A stretch of 64,000 nt of DNA. Source: DAITBA01 sp036824005 (GTDB lineage: Bacteria > Pseudomonadota > Gammaproteobacteria > Burkholderiales > Rhodocyclaceae). The translations under genes and the position numbers were made by a program. The stretch is taken from assembly GCA_036824005.1 (NCBI GenBank), contig DAITBA010000020.1:1-64000 (forward strand), read 5' to 3'. The notes beneath the pieces are model-generated. The model did not search any database and was not told the origin of the DNA. It saw only the letters and a list, made by a program, of their open reading frames with translations. Positions 61,272 through 64,000 of the stretch are shown here, in pieces; position 1 is the first letter of the stretch, and each line of letters opens with the position of its first letter.

Positions 61272-61985
61272 TCACACCGATGCCGGCCCGGCCCGCGACA
61301 GACGCTGTACCGCCAATTCCACGATCGCCGCCACCGCCTCTTCGACCGTGAGCGAGGTGGTATCGATCAGCACGGCGTCCGCGCACTTTTGCAATGGCGC
61401 AACGCTGCGCGCACTATCCCGCGCATCGCGCTCGCGCATGTCCCGCAAAAGACTGTCAATATTAGCAGGCAAGCCTTTTTCGATCAACTGGTTATAGCGT
61501 CGCCGCGCGCGCGCTTCGGCACTCGCGGTAAGAAACACCTTGAGCACCGCCTCCGAAAAGACGACGGAACCCATGTCGCGCCCTTCCGCCACGAGTCCGG
61601 GCTGCTCGCGGAAGGCGCGCTGGCGTTCGAGCAGGGCCGCGCGCACAGCCGGCAGCGCCGCAACGCGCGAGGCGGCGACGGAGACATCCTCGCCGCGAAT
61701 GCGCTCGCTTACATCCGCATCATCGAGCAGCACGCGATCGGCGGCGAAGCGGGCCGGCAGCCGTGCCGCGACCGCCGCCACCGCCTGCTCGTCCTCCAGC
61801 GATACGTTGGCCTGCACGGCAGCAAGCGCCACCAGCCGGTACAGCGAGCCGCTGTCCAGGTAGTGGAAGCCGAGTTCCTGTGCTACGCGGGCCGCCACGG
61901 TGCCCTTGCCCGACGCCGATGGCCCATCGATGGCGATAACAGGTGCCGACCAATCGTCAGGCACGGATGGCGAGTCTCGGGACAT
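61272..61985 (-). CDS. cmk: Cytidylate kinase
   Basis: This enzyme phosphorylates CMP and dCMP with ATP. The 237-residue protein has Walker A GPSASGKGTVAARVA near residue 21, DSGSLYRL and the GRDMGSVVF loop. The ATG at 61985 is six bases from the aroA stop; the longer frame runs into aroA and is rejected. It precedes rpsA, the usual order. Confidence 0.96.
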   Translation of the reverse strand: MSRDSPSVPDDWSAPVIAIDGPSASGKGTVAARVAQELGFHYLDSGSLYRLVALAAVQANVSLEDEQAVAAVAARLPARFAADRVLLDDADVSERIRGEDVSVAASRVAALPAVRAALLERQRAFREQPGLVAEGRDMGSVVFSEAVLKVFLTASAEARARRRYNQLIEKGLPANIDSLLRDMRERDARDSARSVAPLQKCADAVLIDTTSLTVEEAVAAIVELAVQRLSRAGPASV

Positions 61986-61990
61986 GGCGC

Positions 61991-63304
61991 TTACGCCCGC
62001 TGGCAGATAGTGTCGAACACCGCAAAATATTCCGGAAAGGTTTTCGCGACGCATTCCGGATCGTTGATCCGCACCGCCACACCGCCCAGCGCCGCAAGGG
62101 AAAAGCACATGGCGATGCGATGATCGTCGTAAGTGTCGATGGTGGCCGGGCGCAGTTGCACCGGTGGCGTGACACGCAGGTAATCGGCGCCTTGCTCGAC
62201 GCTCGCGCCGAGTTTGCGCAATTCCGTTGCCATGGCGGCGATGCGGTCGGTTTCCTTGACCCGCCAGCTCGCGATATTGCGCAGGGTCGAGGTGCCCTTG
62301 GCGAACAACGCCATGACCGCTAGCGTCATCGCCGCGTCGGGAATGTGGTTAAGGTCCGCCTCCAGCGGCCGGAGTGCGCCCTGCGCAGGCGCCCGCGATT
62401 CGATCCAGTTCTCGCCCAAGCATACCTGCGCGCCCATGCGTTCGAGCATCTCGGTGAAGCGCACGTCCCCCTGGATGCTGTCCCGCCCCACGCCTTCGAC
62501 ACGAACCGGTCCGCCGCCAATAGCGCCGGCAGCGAGGAAGTACGAGGCTGACGACGCATCGCCCTCGACGCGGGCAACACCGGGCGTTCGATAGCTTGCG
62601 CCGGCAGGAATCACAAATGCATGCCAGTTCTCCCGCTGCACATCGACCCCGAACCGCGCCATGAGATTGAGCGTCATGTCCACGTAGGGCTTGGAGATCA
62701 ACTCGCCCGCCACCTCCACCCTGGCTGCCGCGCCCCGCAACGGCAATGCCATGAGCAAGGCGGTGAGAAACTGGCTCGACACGTCGCCACGCACGCTCAG
62801 TTGCATGTCCTGCGTGCCGGCGCCGGCCGCCATCCGTGCCGGTCGGATTTGCAGCGGGGGATATCCCTCCTGCCCCAGGTAGGCAATGTCGGCACCGATC
62901 GTGCGCAGCGCGTCCACCAGATCGCCGATGGGACGCTCGTGCATGCGCGGTACGCCGCGCAGTCGGTAGTGCCCGCTGGACAACGCCAGCGCCGCCGTCA
63001 GCGGCCGGAATGCAGTACCGGCGTTGCCGAGAAACAGATCGGCATCCTTGACAGGAAACGCGCCGTCCGCGCCGGTGACACGATAGTGGCCGCTGTCGCC
63101 CAGTCGCTCGCAGCGAACGCCGAGCGTGGCAAGGGCCTCCAGCATGCGATCGACATCATCGGCGCGCAGGAGATCGCGTACTTCCGTCTCACCCCGCGCC
63201 AGCGCGGCGAGCAGCAGGTAGCGATTGGAGATACTCTTCGATCCGGGCAGACGCACCGTGCCGGCAGCCACGCGAAGCGGCGGCAGATCCAGATATTTCA
63301 TCAT
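61991..63304 (-). CDS. aroA: 3-phosphoshikimate 1-carboxyvinyltransferase
   Basis: This enzyme makes 5-enolpyruvylshikimate-3-phosphate, the target of glyphosate, in the shikimate pathway. The 437-residue protein has LPGSKSISNRYLLLAALA near residue 20 and LGNAGTAFRPLTAALAL near 92; the latter carries Gly at the position typical of class I enzymes. Its start overlaps the tyrA stop by four bases. Confidence 0.96.
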   Translation of the reverse strand: MMKYLDLPPLRVAAGTVRLPGSKSISNRYLLLAALARGETEVRDLLRADDVDRMLEALATLGVRCERLGDSGHYRVTGADGAFPVKDADLFLGNAGTAFRPLTAALALSSGHYRLRGVPRMHERPIGDLVDALRTIGADIAYLGQEGYPPLQIRPARMAAGAGTQDMQLSVRGDVSSQFLTALLMALPLRGAAARVEVAGELISKPYVDMTLNLMARFGVDVQRENWHAFVIPAGASYRTPGVARVEGDASSASYFLAAGAIGGGPVRVEGVGRDSIQGDVRFTEMLERMGAQVCLGENWIESRAPAQGALRPLEADLNHIPDAAMTLAVMALFAKGTSTLRNIASWRVKETDRIAAMATELRKLGASVEQGADYLRVTPPVQLRPATIDTYDDHRIAMCFSLAALGGVAVRINDPECVAKTFPEYFAVFDTICQRA

Positions 63305-64000
63305 TCTCCCGATGCGCTGCCGACGATGCCGCCTTCCGCCCAGGCGTTGCGCGCCCGGCGCGCCCGGTCGAACACCGCTTCGAGCGCCGGCGCGTCGGCT
63401 GCGTCGAGCAATGCCCGCAGTTCCCCGAGCTGCAACAGGTAGGCGTCGAGTTCGGCGAGCAGCGCGGCACGGTTGGCGATGCAGATATCACGCCACATCT
63501 CGGGATGACTGCCGGCGATGCGTGTGAAATCGCGGAAGCCGCTCGCTGCATAGCTGAACAGAAGCGGCGCGTTGTCGCGTCGTGCGAGATCATCCACCAG
63601 CGCGTAGGCCAGCAAGTGTGGCAGATGACTGACCGCGGCGAAGACGAGATCATGTTCCTGCGGCGACATGAGACTGACGCTGGCGCCGCAGATGTGCCAG
63701 GCGCGGCGCACCCGTTCCACGCCCTGTGCCGTATTTTCCGGCAATGGTGTCATCACCACCCGCCGCCCCTGATAGAGCTCGGCGTTGGCCGCGGCAACAC
63801 CACTTCTCTCCGCCCCGGCAATGGGATGGCTAGGCACGAACTGGCCGATGCGCTCACCGAAGGCTCTGCGCGCAGCCGCGACGACGTCGCCCTTGGTACT
63901 GCCGCCGTCGGTGACCACGGTCTGCGGCTCGAGATGGGGCACGAGCGCCGCCATGAGGGATTCGAATTGACCGACCGGTGTCGCCAGCAGGACCAAATCG
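63301..64000 (-). CDS. tyrA: Prephenate dehydrogenase, N-terminus beyond the window
   Basis: This NAD enzyme converts prephenate to 4-hydroxyphenylpyruvate for tyrosine. The visible 233 residues begin in the Rossmann fold (DLVLLATPVGQF) and contain VTDGGSTKG, FVPSHPIAGAERSGVAAANAELYQGRRVVMTPL and HDLVFAAVSHLPHLLAYALV, then the helical dimerisation domain. Frame is open to the window edge, so about 60 residues including the GxGxxG loop are missing only because of the cut. It is coupled to aroA. Confidence 0.93.
   Translation of the reverse strand, partial: DLVLLATPVGQFESLMAALVPHLEPQTVVTDGGSTKGDVVAAARRAFGERIGQFVPSHPIAGAERSGVAAANAELYQGRRVVMTPLPENTAQGVERVRRAWHICGASVSLMSPQEHDLVFAAVSHLPHLLAYALVDDLARRDNAPLLFSYAASGFRDFTRIAGSHPEMWRDICIANRAALLAELDAYLLQLGELRALLDAADAPALEAVFDRARRARNAWAEGGIVGSASGE

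Overview
The window looks like chromosomal DNA of a betaproteobacterium, probably of the Rhodocyclales/Nitrosomonadales type. The evidence is the gene order (surE-pcm-nlpD-rpoS, thrS-infC-rpmI-rplT-pheST-ihfA-merR, tyrA-aroA-cmk-rpsA-ihfB-lapAB, lysC next to tRNA-Ser/tRNA-Arg), the fairly high GC content and the protein sequences. No phage, insertion sequence or CRISPR array is visible. Most genes lie on the minus strand. The only non-coding stretch longer than about 300 bases is 10346-10712.

Region 1 (about 1-20000) is an exopolysaccharide locus. epsB (18565-19959, +) encodes the initiating sugar-phosphate transferase. A divergent minus-strand run encodes the outer-membrane protein EpsL, a YdjC/ChbG-type deacetylase and EpsE/EpsF/EpsG (export, chain length, ATPase). 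It continues with Gmd and Fcl (GDP-fucose synthesis), Wzy-like polymerase, Wzx flippase, one GT4, two GT2 and one WecG-type glycosyltransferase, ManC (GDP-mannose) and a GMC oxidoreductase. Together they describe a Wzx/Wzy-type polymer that probably contains fucose. EpsE/F/G/L belong to families usually found with exosortase B (methanolan-type clusters), but no exosortase or PEP-CTERM protein is present in the window.

Region 2 (20000-33000) holds a secreted lytic transglycosylase, tRNA-Arg, tRNA-Ser, lysC, a small HTH protein, a radical SAM protein divergent from queD, a second tRNA-Ser, a BI-1 family membrane protein, rlmD, the ribosomal oxygenase gene with an unknown partner, a Met/Gly-rich lipoprotein, an MBL-fold hydrolase, bamC, dapA and a histone-deacetylase-like hydrolase.

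Region 3 (33000-50000) holds a moxR-DUF58-transglutaminase-mltB operon, then surE-pcm-nlpD-rpoS, tRNA-Pro, and the translation operon thrS-infC-rpmI-rplT-pheS-pheT-ihfA-merR read on the minus strand behind tRNA-Val. infC appears to start at ATC. A possible threonine-codon leader peptide and a terminator hairpin lie just before thrS.

Region 4 (49000-64000) holds the ydbH-ynbE-ydbL envelope-lipid set with a PolB-like exonuclease, cysM, the heptose genes hldD and rfaE1, ugd, lapA/lapB, ihfB, rpsA, cmk, aroA and the truncated tyrA at the window edge.
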